Of a stretch of DNA of 64,000 nt, positions 34,218-43,352 are shown one piece after another. The stretch is from Thermoanaerobaculia bacterium. GTDB lineage: Bacteria > Acidobacteriota > Thermoanaerobaculia > Multivoradales > Multivoraceae. Within the stretch, counting starts at the first letter, position 1. Every line of letters starts with the position of its first letter. The stretch is taken from contig JAJEHN010000036.1 in NCBI GenBank assembly GCA_022823665.1, positions 62,001-126,000 of the forward strand, in the 5' to 3' direction. The position numbers were made by a program, and so were the translations under genes. The notes beneath the pieces were generated by a model, which was not told where the DNA came from, made no database searches, and saw only the letters and a list, made by a program, of their open reading frames with translations.

Positions 34218-36530
34218 CTAGGGAAACGCTGATTCGAGTTCCTGGACGGTCCAGGGGTCGATGCGGTCGCCAATGCCTTCGCGAACTGCGGTGACGAGTT
34301 CGGGTGAAACCGGATCAGCCGCGTTGCCCCAGCTTCGACGGATGTAGGTGAGGAGAGCGGCGATGGCGGTGTCGGGGAGGCGGGGGTCGGCGGCGAAGCC
34401 GGGCATGAGGTCGTCCCAGATTTCCCCGTGGACTTCGATCGGCCCTTCGATGCCGTGCAGGACGAGGGCGGTCAGGCGCTCGGGGGAACCGACGACCCAG
34501 GGGGAGTCCACCAGGCTTGGGCCGAGACCTTCCAGGCCCCGGCCGTCGTTGCCGTGGCATGAGTTGCAGGAGCGGTAGTGGCGCCGGCCGCGGTTGAACC
34601 GGGCCGCTTCCTCGGCGGTCATGGCTGGAGCGGGTTCCTCGGCCGGGACCTCCGGCGCGTCGGCCGGGCCGGCGCCATCGAGGTTCGCGGCGAGGGCGAC
34701 CTGACCGTGGAAGGGATCGTCCGGCCGTGCGGCGGCCCGTTCCGCCAGGGCGTTCCTTGCCCAGGCCGCTTCGCGGGCCAGGGCGCCGAGGGTTAGCAGG
34801 GTCTGGGCGCGGACCTGGGCCGACGAGGAGGCGAGCAGTTCGGCGATGGCCGCCTGGCCCGCCGCGCTCCCGGCGAGTGCGTCCTCGCCGGCGCGCAGGC
34901 CGTGGACGACCAGCCACGGGTCGGCGTCGCGGAGAGCGGCCAGAGTCGTTGCCTCATCCAGTTCGCCGCGGCCGTGAAGGGTCCACAGGGCGTGGATGCG
35001 GGCGAGTGGATCGGCGCCTGAACGGGCAAGTTCGCGCAGTGCACGCCGGGCGGGGTCGTCGAGTTCGTTCTCGACCAGCAGACGCTGGGCGGTGTCCCGG
35101 TGCCAGCCGTTCGGGTGGTACAGGGCGGCGATGCGGTCGGATGCGGTATCGAGCGTGTGCGCGTCACGGCGGACCGGGGCCGGGTCATCGGCGTCGCCTT
35201 CCCAGACGATCCGGTAGATGCGGCCCATGCCGATCGGGCGGTCGAGCCCGTGCTCGAGGATGTACTGGCGCAGATAGGTCGTCACGTACCGCACGTGCTG
35301 GAGGATGCCGCGATACATGTCGATCACGTACAGGGCGCCGTCCGGTCCGACCTTCGCATCGACCGGGCGAAAGCGCTCGTCGGTCGAGGCCAGGAACTCG
35401 CGTTCGACCCAGTCCGGATCGCCGTAGCGACGGTGCTCGGCGACCAGCGTGGGCACGCCGTCCCGTACCGGTCCCGGCGCGAGATCGAAGTGTGCCACCA
35501 CGTTGCCTGCCGGCTCGGGCACGAAGATGTCCCCGCGGAACGTGGCGGGGAACTGATCGCCGCGGTAGACGGTCAGTCCGCTGACCGAGGTGGTCACGGC
35601 GAGGCGGCCGTCGCCGCGCAGCATGCTGCCGACGTAGCCGCGGTTGATGCCCGGATTCACCCGGATCGAGTAGACCGTCTCGTCGTGGACGAGCCGCTCG
35701 CTGGCGCCGATGCCGCCACCCCGGGGCTGGTGTTCCGGGTCCGCGAGGGCGTAGTCGGCGGGAATGAGATCGGCGTACAGGTAGCGCGAGTTCGTGTTGT
35801 AGTAGAGGCGGCCGACATCGTCCTGCGCGATGCCCCACTGGCCCCGGAAGAGCGTCGGATCGACCTCGACGGAGGCGCCCTCGGGCCCCCTCCGCAGCCG
35901 GAAGCGGCGGTCGGACTTGGCGTTGTAGATCCAGTTGTCCAGGGCCCAGAGGAGTCCGTTCTCCGTGTGTTCCAGGAGATCGGGGTCCGGGTCGCCGTAA
36001 TCGAGCAGGCGCTTCCGGCTGCCGCAGCGGGGCAGGCCGCCGGCTTCCGCTTCACTCCGGCACAGCCACAGGTTCGGGGGTTCGCCGATCAGGACGCCGC
36101 CCGAGACGGCCGCGATCGCGCGCGGGCTGACCAGGCCGTCCAGGTAGACCGCGCTCCGGTCCATCGCGCCGTCCGCGTCCGTGTCCTCGAGCACGACGAC
36201 CCGGCCCACCGGCTCCTGCTCGCCGATGCCGTCCACGTTCGGCATGAAGCCGCGCATCTCGACGACGTAGAGGCGCCCTCGTTCGTCCCAGGCCATCGCG
36301 ACCGGGTCTTCGACCAGGGGTTCCGCGGCGACCAGCTCGACGCGGAAACCGGGGGCCACGCGCAGTGTTTCCATCGCTTCCTCGGGGACCAGGGGAGGCG
36401 CTTCGGGCACCTTGAACTGGCGCCATACCTGTTCCATGACGTGGCCCTCGCGGTCGCCGCGCTGGGCCAGGCCCGGTGATGCCGCGGCGACAAGCGCGAT
36501 GAGAAGCGCGGAGGGGAATCGCCGGTCCAT
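34218..36530 (-). CDS. PVC-type heme-binding membrane-bound dehydrogenase (cytochrome c domain)
   Basis: 770-residue exported protein. It has a signal peptide (MDRRFPSALLIALVAAASPG). A six-bladed propeller like soluble glucose/sorbosone dehydrogenases follows (VAPGFRVELVAAEPLVEDPVAMAWDERGRLYVVEMRGF, VGPDGALYVIDMYRGILQH), then HEAT-like helices (about 480-610) and a C-terminal cytochrome c domain with C655-N-S-C658-H659 and a downstream Met ligand candidate in DDLMPGF. Such proteins, common in PVC bacteria and Acidobacteria, probably oxidise sugars or alcohols and pass electrons to the respiratory chain. The ATG at 36528-36530 is chosen for its signal peptide. Its promoter region overlaps that of the divergent transporter gene. 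Confidence 0.82.
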   Translation of the reverse strand: MDRRFPSALLIALVAAASPGLAQRGDREGHVMEQVWRQFKVPEAPPLVPEEAMETLRVAPGFRVELVAAEPLVEDPVAMAWDERGRLYVVEMRGFMPNVDGIGEQEPVGRVVVLEDTDADGAMDRSAVYLDGLVSPRAIAAVSGGVLIGEPPNLWLCRSEAEAGGLPRCGSRKRLLDYGDPDPDLLEHTENGLLWALDNWIYNAKSDRRFRLRRGPEGASVEVDPTLFRGQWGIAQDDVGRLYYNTNSRYLYADLIPADYALADPEHQPRGGGIGASERLVHDETVYSIRVNPGINRGYVGSMLRGDGRLAVTTSVSGLTVYRGDQFPATFRGDIFVPEPAGNVVAHFDLAPGPVRDGVPTLVAEHRRYGDPDWVEREFLASTDERFRPVDAKVGPDGALYVIDMYRGILQHVRYVTTYLRQYILEHGLDRPIGMGRIYRIVWEGDADDPAPVRRDAHTLDTASDRIAALYHPNGWHRDTAQRLLVENELDDPARRALRELARSGADPLARIHALWTLHGRGELDEATTLAALRDADPWLVVHGLRAGEDALAGSAAGQAAIAELLASSSAQVRAQTLLTLGALAREAAWARNALAERAAARPDDPFHGQVALAANLDGAGPADAPEVPAEEPAPAMTAEEAARFNRGRRHYRSCNSCHGNDGRGLEGLGPSLVDSPWVVGSPERLTALVLHGIEGPIEVHGEIWDDLMPGFAADPRLPDTAIAALLTYIRRSWGNAADPVSPELVTAVREGIGDRIDPWTVQELESAFP

Positions 36531-36540
36531 GGCGGTGGAG

Positions 36541-36548
36541 TAGCCTAG
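36541..36548. promoter_or_regulatory. Overlapping divergent -10 boxes (TAGCCT plus, TAGGCT minus)
   Basis: The plus strand reads TAGCCT at 36541-36546, 7 nt before the ATG at 36554. The minus strand reads TAGGCT over 36548-36543, 11 nt before the ATG at 36530. The whole spacer between the two divergent genes is 23 bp, so both transcripts must start within it. Confidence 0.4.
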
Positions 36549-36553
36549 CCGAC

Positions 36554-37975
36554 ATGCCGGAACAGTTGTCCGCCGCCGAGCGGGACGACCTGCGGGTCGG
36601 TCTCCGGATGGCCCACCCGCCCGACCCGGCGGCTCTGACCGCCGAGCGACGGCAACTGGCCGAACTGGAGCAGGCGCCGCGGACGGCACGCTGGCGAGGT
36701 TTCGCCGGACTGATCGGCCCCGGATACATGCAGAGCGCGATGACGCTCGGCAGCGGGACGGCGGCTTCCGCGCTGTTCGCCGGGGCCGTGTTCGGCTACC
36801 AGCTCCTGTGGGTCGCGCCGCTCGCCATGCTGCTTGGGCTGGTCATGCTCTCCGCGGTCGCCCATCAGACCCTGTCGACGGGAATGCGGCCGTTCGACGC
36901 GATGCGCCGCTTCGCTGGGGCGCCCCTCGCCTGGAGCTGGGCCCTGGGCGCCCTCATCGCGTCGATCGTCTGGCACTTCCCCCAGTACTCGCTGGCCTCC
37001 GCGGTGCTGGTGGACCTCGGCGAAGCGGCGGGGATCGAGGGGTTGCCGGCGGCGGCGCTCGGCTTCGTCGTCCTCGTCTGGGCCGTGCTGATCTCGTCGC
37101 TCTACGGCCGGCGGCCCGAGCTGATTCGCGTCTACGAGCGGCTCCTGCGCTACATGGTGTGGGGGATCGTCGTCTGCTTCGCCTGGGTGGTGATCCGCAC
37201 GGGAGTCTCGGACTGGGGCGGCCTCATTCGTGGATTCGTCGGTTTCGCGGTCCCCGGCGAGCGGAACGGCGTGCTCGGCGTGACGGTGATCCTGAGCGGC
37301 CTGTCGGCCGCCGTCGGGATCAACATGGTGTTCCTTTACCCGTACTCGCTGCTCGCCCGCGGCTGGTCGAGGGAGCACAGGTCGCTGGCCAGGTTCGACC
37401 TGTGGACCGGGACCTTCGTGCCCTACGTCCTGGCCGCGAGCCTGATGGTGATCGCCGCGGCGAACACGATTCACCTCGATCCGGCCTACGACGGCGTGCG
37501 GCTGAGTCCCGTCGAGGCGGCGCAGTCCCTGGCGGCGGTCGCGGGACCCGCGGTGGGACGCGTGGTGTTCGACCTGGGCGTGCTCGGCATGGCGCTGTCG
37601 ACGATCACCCTGCACATGCTGGCGACCGGGTTCGTGGCCTGCGAGCTGTTCGGCTGGGAGTTCGGCAGCAGGAAGCACCGGCTGGCCATGCTGCTTCCCG
37701 CGCCCGGCGTGCTTGGGCCGGTGTTCTGGGGCGACATCGCGGTCTGGCTGGCCGTGCCGACGAACATCGTCTGCGGCCTGTTCCTGCCCGCCGCCTACAT
37801 CGGCTTCGTCATCCTGCAGCGAAAGCGCGGCTATCTGGGAGAGGACCGGCCGGAAGGGGCCCGCGGCTGGCTGTGGTGGGCCCTGATGGTCGGCGTGACG
37901 CTGTTCCTGACCGGTTTCATGGCCTGGTACGTCTGGACCCAGGGACCGGGCTACTTCGGACGCCTGACTGGCTGA
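36554..37975 (+). CDS. NRAMP-family transporter with non-canonical metal site
   Basis: 473-residue inner-membrane protein with about 11 helices after a roughly 50-residue cytoplasmic lead. The first helix GLIGPGYMQSAMTLGSGTAA and GYQLLWVAPLAMLLGLVM align with NRAMP Mn/Fe transporters. By hand alignment the metal-binding DPGN of helix 1 reads G66-S-G-T, and the MPH of helix 6 appears as NMV (INMVFLYPYS). The aspartate and methionine that select transition metals are therefore missing, so the substrate is probably not manganese or iron; NRAMP-related carriers for other ions or small solutes exist. A TAGCCT box lies 7 nt before the ATG. The ABC genes begin 15 nt downstream on the same strand. 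Confidence 0.72.
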   Translation: MPEQLSAAERDDLRVGLRMAHPPDPAALTAERRQLAELEQAPRTARWRGFAGLIGPGYMQSAMTLGSGTAASALFAGAVFGYQLLWVAPLAMLLGLVMLSAVAHQTLSTGMRPFDAMRRFAGAPLAWSWALGALIASIVWHFPQYSLASAVLVDLGEAAGIEGLPAAALGFVVLVWAVLISSLYGRRPELIRVYERLLRYMVWGIVVCFAWVVIRTGVSDWGGLIRGFVGFAVPGERNGVLGVTVILSGLSAAVGINMVFLYPYSLLARGWSREHRSLARFDLWTGTFVPYVLAASLMVIAAANTIHLDPAYDGVRLSPVEAAQSLAAVAGPAVGRVVFDLGVLGMALSTITLHMLATGFVACELFGWEFGSRKHRLAMLLPAPGVLGPVFWGDIAVWLAVPTNIVCGLFLPAAYIGFVILQRKRGYLGEDRPEGARGWLWWALMVGVTLFLTGFMAWYVWTQGPGYFGRLTG

Positions 37976-37990
37976 CGACCGGGTCGTTCC

Positions 37991-38725
37991 ATGCTTGAAC
38001 TCCGGTCGGTCGGCATGCGGTTCGGCGCGGTCGGGGCGCTGCAGGGCGTCGACCTGGAACTCGCCCCGGGTGAAGTCGTCGGACTGATGGGCGACAACGG
38101 CGCCGGCAAGTCCACCCTGCTCAAGATCGTCGCGGGGAACTTCGCGCCGACGTCGGGCGAGCTCCGTTGGGACGGGCAGCCGGTCGAACTGACGCCCCTC
38201 TCGGCGCGGGAGCACGGCATCGAGGCCGTGTACCAGGACCTCGCCCTTTGCGACAACCTCTCCGCGACGGCCAACGTGTTCCTGGGCCGCGAGTTGCACC
38301 GCAGGCTGTTCGGGATCCTGCCGGTGCTGGACCACGCGGCCATGCGAAAGAGGTCCGCCGAACTGTTCGGCGAGCTCGGTTCCGACGCCCGCCCGGACGA
38401 CCTCGTGCGAAGGATGTCGGGAGGGCAGCGCCAGGCCACGGCGCTGGCCCGGGCCCGGTTGAGCGCGCCCCGCCTCATGCTTCTGGACGAGCCGACCGCG
38501 GCCATCAGCGTGCGTCAGATCGCCGAGGTGCTGGAGCTCATTCGCAGACTGCGCGACCAGGGCGTTTCGGTGCTCCTGATCTCCCACCGGATGTCGGACG
38601 TCTTCGCGGTCGCGGACCGCGTCGTCGTGCTGAGAAGAGGGCGAAAGGTGGCGGACAAGGCGGTCGCGGAGTCGTCGCCGGAGGAGGTGACCGCGCTGAT
38701 TACCGGCGCGCTCGAAGCCGCGTGA
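37991..38725 (+). CDS. Sugar-type ABC transporter ATP-binding protein, single domain
   Basis: 244-residue ATPase of a ribose/xylose-type importer. It has Walker A GDNGAGKST, the Q-loop in EAVYQDLALCDNLS, signature MSGGQRQ, Walker B LMLLDEPTA and the switch His in LLISHRM. Unlike RbsA or XylG (about 500 residues with two ATPase domains), it has only one domain and presumably works as a homodimer, as in FrcA-type systems. Its stop overlaps the permease start (GTGA at 38722-38725). The three-gene order ATPase-permease-binding protein is complete. Confidence 0.88.
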   Translation: MLELRSVGMRFGAVGALQGVDLELAPGEVVGLMGDNGAGKSTLLKIVAGNFAPTSGELRWDGQPVELTPLSAREHGIEAVYQDLALCDNLSATANVFLGRELHRRLFGILPVLDHAAMRKRSAELFGELGSDARPDDLVRRMSGGQRQATALARARLSAPRLMLLDEPTAAISVRQIAEVLELIRRLRDQGVSVLLISHRMSDVFAVADRVVVLRRGRKVADKAVAESSPEEVTALITGALEAA

Positions 38726-39666
38726 GGAGCCTCCTCCGAGCGCCGCAGTCGCTGTGGGTGACTCTGACCGTCGCGGCTCTGGCCGGCGTGATGAGTCTGG
38801 TTTCCGAGCCGTTCGCGAGCGCCGACAACATCTTCAACATCAGCCGGAACTTCGCGTTCATCGGCCTGATCGCCCTCGGGCAGACGGCGGTCATCGCGAC
38901 CGGCGGGATCGACCTTTCGGTCGGCTCCGTCATGGGACTTGCGGGAATCGTCACCGGTCTCGTCCTGGGGTCGGGGCAACCGCTGATCGTGGCGGCGGCG
39001 GCGGGACTCGGCTGCGCCCTGCTGTGCGGGCTCGTCAACGGTTCGCTGGTGGCGTACTTCCGCCTGTCGCCCTTCGTCGTCACGCTCGGCATGTTGAGCA
39101 TCGCGCGGTCGCTGGCGCTCGTCATCTCGAACAACCGGATGATCCACGACTTCGGTCCCGACGAGGACCTGCTGCTCGCGCTGGGCGGCGGCCGCTTCCT
39201 GGGAGTGGCGAACCCCGTCTGGCTGCTTGCCGTCGCGGCGCTTTGCGCGGCAGCGTGGTTCCGCTACAGCCGGCTGGCGCGGCACGTGCTCGCGGTCGGC
39301 GGCAACGAGGATTCGACCCGGCTGGCGGGCGTGCCCGTGGCCCGGGTGAAGCTCACCGTCTACGTGCTCAGTTCCCTGCTTGCCGGGGTTTCGGCGATCC
39401 TGATGATCGGCTGGCTGGGAGCGGTCACGAACGCGCTGGGCCAGAACTACGAACTGCGCATCATCGCTTCGGCCGTGATCGGCGGTGCCAATCTGATGGG
39501 CGGGGAAGGCGGCGCGTTCGGGGCGGTGGCCGGCGCGGCGTTGATCGAACTGATCCGCAACAGCCTGCTACTGCTCGGTGTGGACCCGTACTGGCAGGGG
39601 GCCTTCATCGGGGGATCGATCATCGTCGCTATGCTCGTCGAGCGAATGAGACGGGCCGGCCGATGA
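38722..39666 (+). CDS. Sugar ABC transporter permease, RbsC/XylH type
   Basis: 314-residue membrane protein with about nine helices. The core FIGLIALGQTAVIATGGIDLSVGSVMGLAGIVTG is the family signature (GGIDLSVG), and GGNEDSTRLAGVPVARVKLTVYVLSSLLAG is the cytoplasmic coupling loop region. The GTG start overlaps the ATPase stop and the stop overlaps the binding-protein ATG, so all three are translationally coupled. The imported sugar is unknown. Confidence 0.88.
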   Translation: MRSLLRAPQSLWVTLTVAALAGVMSLVSEPFASADNIFNISRNFAFIGLIALGQTAVIATGGIDLSVGSVMGLAGIVTGLVLGSGQPLIVAAAAGLGCALLCGLVNGSLVAYFRLSPFVVTLGMLSIARSLALVISNNRMIHDFGPDEDLLLALGGGRFLGVANPVWLLAVAALCAAAWFRYSRLARHVLAVGGNEDSTRLAGVPVARVKLTVYVLSSLLAGVSAILMIGWLGAVTNALGQNYELRIIASAVIGGANLMGGEGGAFGAVAGAALIELIRNSLLLLGVDPYWQGAFIGGSIIVAMLVERMRRAGR

Positions 39667-40658
39667 ACCGTGGCGTCGTGGTGGCTCTGGCCTTTGCCCT
39701 GTCGGTGGGAGGCTGTGCCAAGGAGGAGTCCGGCTACACGTTCGCCCTTGTGCCGAAGGCGATGAACAACCCGTTCTTCGACCTCGCCCGCGACGGCTGC
39801 ATGCAGGCGGCCGCGGACCTCGAGGACGTCGACTGCCTGTACATCGGTCCCAGCGAGCACACGGAGGCGGACCAGGTTCAGGTGGTCGAAGATCTGATCA
39901 CCCGCCGGGTCGACGGGATCGCCGTGTCGCCCTCGAACGCGACGGCGATGGCGCGCGCGCTGGCGCGCGCTCGCGAAACCGGGATCCCGGTGATCACCTG
40001 GGACTCCGATCTCCTGGTCGACGACGCCGGGCTGCGCACGACATACATTGGCACGGAGAACCGCGCCATGGGTGTCGAGCAGGCGAAGCTGCTTCAGGAG
40101 TTCAAGCCTGAAGGCGGCCGGATCTGCATTCAGTCGGGCGGTGCCGCGGCAATGAACCACAACGAGCGGATGCAGGGGCTCCGGGACACGCTGGCGGGTA
40201 CTGCCTCCGCCGCACCGCCGGGTGAACGGCTCGAGGGTCGCAACGGCTGGACGGAGGTAGCGGCCTGCCCGCTCTACACGAACGACGACTTTCCCCTGGC
40301 CGTCCAGCAGATGGCCGACGTGCTGGCCTCCGAGCCGGACCTCGACGTGTTCTCGATCACCGGCGGCTTCCCGCAGTTCGTGGACCAGGCCTACCGGCAG
40401 GCCGTCGAACCGTACAGGGACCGGATCGATTCCCGGGACCTCGTGATCATGGGTGCGGACGTGCTGCCGATGCAACTGGACCTGCTGGCCGAGGGCCTGA
40501 GCCACGGACAGGTGGGGCAGCGCCCGTACGCCATGGGCTACCGGTCGATGGAAGTGCTGCTCGAGCTGGTGAACGGTGCGCCGGTCGATGATCCGATCTA
40601 CACCGGCCTGGACGTCCTGACCAGCGCCGAAGACGTCGAGGCGTTCAGGGACCGTTGA
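39663..40658 (+). CDS. Periplasmic sugar-binding lipoprotein, RbsB type
   Basis: 331-residue solute-binding protein of the Peripla_BP_4 fold that delivers substrate to the ABC importer. The short lipoprotein signal ends in LSVGGC (Cys18). YTFALVPKAMNNPFFDLARDGCMQAAADL is the conserved N-terminal strand-helix, ITRRVDGIAVSPSNATAMARAL the hinge region and VITWDSDLLV a ligand-contact loop. The last 14 nt overlap the end of the convergent VWA gene. Confidence 0.87.
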   Translation: MNRGVVVALAFALSVGGCAKEESGYTFALVPKAMNNPFFDLARDGCMQAAADLEDVDCLYIGPSEHTEADQVQVVEDLITRRVDGIAVSPSNATAMARALARARETGIPVITWDSDLLVDDAGLRTTYIGTENRAMGVEQAKLLQEFKPEGGRICIQSGGAAAMNHNERMQGLRDTLAGTASAAPPGERLEGRNGWTEVAACPLYTNDDFPLAVQQMADVLASEPDLDVFSITGGFPQFVDQAYRQAVEPYRDRIDSRDLVIMGADVLPMQLDLLAEGLSHGQVGQRPYAMGYRSMEVLLELVNGAPVDDPIYTGLDVLTSAEDVEAFRDR

Positions 40659-42447
40659 CGGCGGTGGGCAGTTCGACGTTCCTCACCAGGTAGCTGTCGC
40701 GGCCCGACGCTTCGTCACGGACGCCGACCGCGACCGCGAACCTGCCCGGCGGGAGATCCACGTTCACCACGACGGTGTTCGCCCGTCCGGCCTGAAGCTG
40801 CGCCTCGCTCAGGGCAAGGGTCTTCTGCCGCATCGGCGTGCGGCGGCCGTCTTCGGCTTCGGCGACGAGGAAGATGCGCACCGCTCCCGACATGCCGGAG
40901 GGTCCGGGAAGGAAGGTGACCGCCGAGACGGGGACTGCGACCTCGACCGGCAACGTGCTCCGACCCGCGTCGGCGGCCGGCGAGGGCTCTCCGAACGTCA
41001 CCTCCGCCGAGAGAGGGTTGGTCTGCTCGCCGAGCTTCAGGGCGGCAAAGAGCCGGTCCGCCAGCCGCTGGTCGTCCGACTTGAGAACGTAGGAGCGCCG
41101 GTAGCGCACCTGCCAGCCCTGTCTCGGTCTGGTCAGCCGGACCTCGATCTGGCGGATCGGGTGGCGCCGGTCTGGCGGGGCCCGGTAGCCAAGGGAGTAG
41201 TAGGAGCCGAAGTCCGACGCGATGTCCTCGAGGGCATCCGCCGGATTCGCCTGGTTGAAGACCGCCCGGCCGCCGGTTTCGTCCGCGAGCAGGCTCAGCG
41301 TCCCCTGGAGGTTGTCGACCCGCAGGCGGTCGTTCTCGTTGCTGGGCACGAGAACGGTCGACAGCCTCGAGTCACTCGTGCCGCTGAACCCTTCGACGCT
41401 GCCGACCGCGCCGGCGAGGGTCGGATCGACCGACGACGAGGCCCGCACGCCGCCGGCGTCCACCGGATAGATGGTGACCCGGTTTGCGTTGCTGAAGGCG
41501 CTGAAGCGATTGAATCGGGTCGTGTCGTCCCATTCGCGCTCCAGGGCATCGGTCTCGGACCGCCGATCCGCGCAGATCTGGCCCAGGTAGTGGAACAGGT
41601 CCGCCCCTGGACGCTGGGGCAATCCATCGCTGACGTAGACGAGGGCCTTGGGGCCCGGCAGGCCGCCGAGCGCGGTGGTCAGTTCGGCGAGTGCGGAGAC
41701 CGAGGTCGCGGCCCGTGTCTGCATTTCTGCGGCGTACTGGTTCGCGGCGCCAAGAAGCGCGCCCCAGGTGTCGACGCACGGAACACAGCCAGGGTTGAAG
41801 TCGCTGGCGGGGGGCTGAATGCAGGTCTCGTAGGTGGTCCGGATCTCACTCAGGGTTCGGCGGCGGAGCAGATTGTCGTCGTGGAGGCCGGAACGCGGCT
41901 CCTCGCGCAGTTGCTCCAGTGCGCCAAGCAACTCCTGCGGGTCGTCACTGAAGGGAACCCGGACGTTCAGTTCCGGGTCTCCCGTCGCGAGCAGAAAACG
42001 GATGCGGCCTCCCTGATCGCGTCGAGCGCTCAGGAAGGAGGCAAGGTCGTCCTCGATCCGGAGCAGGTTGCCGTGGCTTGTCCGGTAGCGGTCGACGTAG
42101 AGCGCCACCATCAGGGGCGCATCGGTCTCCGTGGGCGGCTCGAACTCGCCCCCGTCCGTCCACTCCAGGTCGTCACGTGCGGCGGCATTCAGGAAGTTCG
42201 TGATCTCGACCCGTTGGGCGTCCTCGTAGACCTCGAAGTCGGCCGCCGTGAGGTCGGCGATCGGCCGACCCCGGCGATTCGTGACATGCACGTCGATGTT
42301 CACGATGCTCACGTCCACCTGTTCGGCGATCGTTGCGGCCGGGGAATCCGGTGCTTCCACCTGCTGCGCGGCCGCCGGAACGGGAGCGATAGCCGGTAGC
42401 GCGAGCAGGGTCGTGGCGAGTCGTTGACGCAGCCGGGGGAGTGCCAT
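40645..42447 (-). CDS. Secreted VWA-domain protein (Acidobacterial VWFA-related type)
   Basis: 600-residue exported protein. The signal peptide MALPRLRQRLATTLLALPAI ends at AAAQ. The segment VSIVNIDVHVTNRRGRPIADLTAADFEVYEDAQRVEITNF matches the N-terminal signature of VWFA-related proteins that are abundant in Acidobacteriota. A VWA fold follows with LMVALYVDRYRT at the expected MIDAS strand, but the DxSxS metal motif reads DRYRT, so metal binding is doubtful. Later ALVYVSDGLPQRPG and GYRAPPDRRHPIRQIEVRLTRP are typical of the group. The ATG at 42447 lies 6 nt after a TATAGT box on the minus strand, which favours it over an upstream start in the same frame. The function is unknown. Confidence 0.75.
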   Translation of the reverse strand: MALPRLRQRLATTLLALPAIAPVPAAAQQVEAPDSPAATIAEQVDVSIVNIDVHVTNRRGRPIADLTAADFEVYEDAQRVEITNFLNAAARDDLEWTDGGEFEPPTETDAPLMVALYVDRYRTSHGNLLRIEDDLASFLSARRDQGGRIRFLLATGDPELNVRVPFSDDPQELLGALEQLREEPRSGLHDDNLLRRRTLSEIRTTYETCIQPPASDFNPGCVPCVDTWGALLGAANQYAAEMQTRAATSVSALAELTTALGGLPGPKALVYVSDGLPQRPGADLFHYLGQICADRRSETDALEREWDDTTRFNRFSAFSNANRVTIYPVDAGGVRASSSVDPTLAGAVGSVEGFSGTSDSRLSTVLVPSNENDRLRVDNLQGTLSLLADETGGRAVFNQANPADALEDIASDFGSYYSLGYRAPPDRRHPIRQIEVRLTRPRQGWQVRYRRSYVLKSDDQRLADRLFAALKLGEQTNPLSAEVTFGEPSPAADAGRSTLPVEVAVPVSAVTFLPGPSGMSGAVRIFLVAEAEDGRRTPMRQKTLALSEAQLQAGRANTVVVNVDLPPGRFAVAVGVRDEASGRDSYLVRNVELPTAVNGP

Positions 42448-42467
42448 GGATTCACTATACTGAGGCA
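42448..42467. promoter_or_regulatory. 20-bp bidirectional leaderless promoter
   Basis: The whole spacer between two divergent ATG codons is 20 bp. The plus strand has TATACT at 42456-42461, ending 6 nt before the ATG at 42468; the minus strand has TATAGT over 42459-42454, also ending 6 nt before the ATG at 42447. The boxes overlap as the near-palindrome ACTATACT. Neither gene has room for a leader. Confidence 0.6.
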
Positions 42468-43352
42468 ATGGTCCCGGCGGGCGCGAAAGGCCCCACGACA
42501 GTGTTCTCTTCGGCCGTGGCGCGGCTGCTGCTCGCGGCCTTCGTCGCCGTTCTCGCGGTGGCGCAGCTCGGAGCCCAGGTCTCTCGCCCGGAGCCGACCT
42601 ACGAGGGAGATGACCGGATCGAGGAGTGGGCCGGCCGTCGCATTCTGGTCGTGACGCCGCACCCTGACGACGAGACCTTCACCTCCGGCGGCACGCTGGC
42701 GATGCTGGCGGCCAACGGCAACGACATCCAGGTCGTGGTCTACACGACGGACAATGCCGGTTCCCGGGATCCTTCGATGACGAAGGACCGCCTGAAGGCG
42801 ATCCGCCGGGCCGAGGAGGAGGAGGCATGCCGGATTCTCGGCATCCCGAAGGAGAACATCGTCTGGCTCGGCCACGACGACGGCATGCTGGAGTACGTCG
42901 ACCGCCGCGAGCTGACGCGGCAGGTGGCCCGCGAGATCCGGCGGTTCCAGCCCGATGCCCTGTTCTCCGTCGATCCGGGCTCGCCCTTCGAGCAGTACCA
43001 CAAGTCGGATCACCGTTCGGGCGCGATCATCACGGTCGACGCGATCCGCGCGGCGCGCTGGCGGCTGTACTTCCCGGAGCTGGAGGCGGAGGGTCTCGAG
43101 GCCTGGAACGTGCCGCTCGTGTTCTTCTACTACAGCGCGAATCCGAACTACACCGTCGACATCACGGAAGTGGCGGAGACGAAGGCCCGGGCCTCGGCCG
43201 CGCACATCAGCCAGTTCGGGTCGATGGTGGATCGCTACGATCCGGCGGCCGTCGACGAGCAGCGCAAGGAGTGGACGGCGCGGCTGCTGGCGCGCGCTGA
43301 GCGAGAGAACGGCAGAGTGGTGGAGCGTTTCCGGCGTTCCACGGCATACTGA
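42468..43352 (+). CDS. PIG-L/LmbE family zinc deacetylase
   Basis: 294-residue metal-dependent N-deacetylase. P64-H-P-D-D-E69 is the defining zinc/aspartate motif, and YHKSDHR near residue 168 supplies the further histidine. An N-terminal hydrophobic segment (VARLLLAAFVAVLAVAQLGAQ) suggests export or membrane anchoring. Substrates in the family include GlcNAc conjugates (mycothiol, bacillithiol, GPI precursors, teicoplanin), and none is indicated here. The ATG is supported by the TATACT box 6 nt upstream. The next gene starts on the base after the stop. Confidence 0.85.
   Translation: MVPAGAKGPTTVFSSAVARLLLAAFVAVLAVAQLGAQVSRPEPTYEGDDRIEEWAGRRILVVTPHPDDETFTSGGTLAMLAANGNDIQVVVYTTDNAGSRDPSMTKDRLKAIRRAEEEEACRILGIPKENIVWLGHDDGMLEYVDRRELTRQVAREIRRFQPDALFSVDPGSPFEQYHKSDHRSGAIITVDAIRAARWRLYFPELEAEGLEAWNVPLVFFYYSANPNYTVDITEVAETKARASAAHISQFGSMVDRYDPAAVDEQRKEWTARLLARAERENGRVVERFRRSTAY

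Noticed and set aside
40820..42300. VWA protein as a metal-dependent MIDAS adhesin
   Set aside because: The DxSxS motif is replaced by DRYRT, so a metal-dependent adhesion claim is not supported; only the family name is kept.
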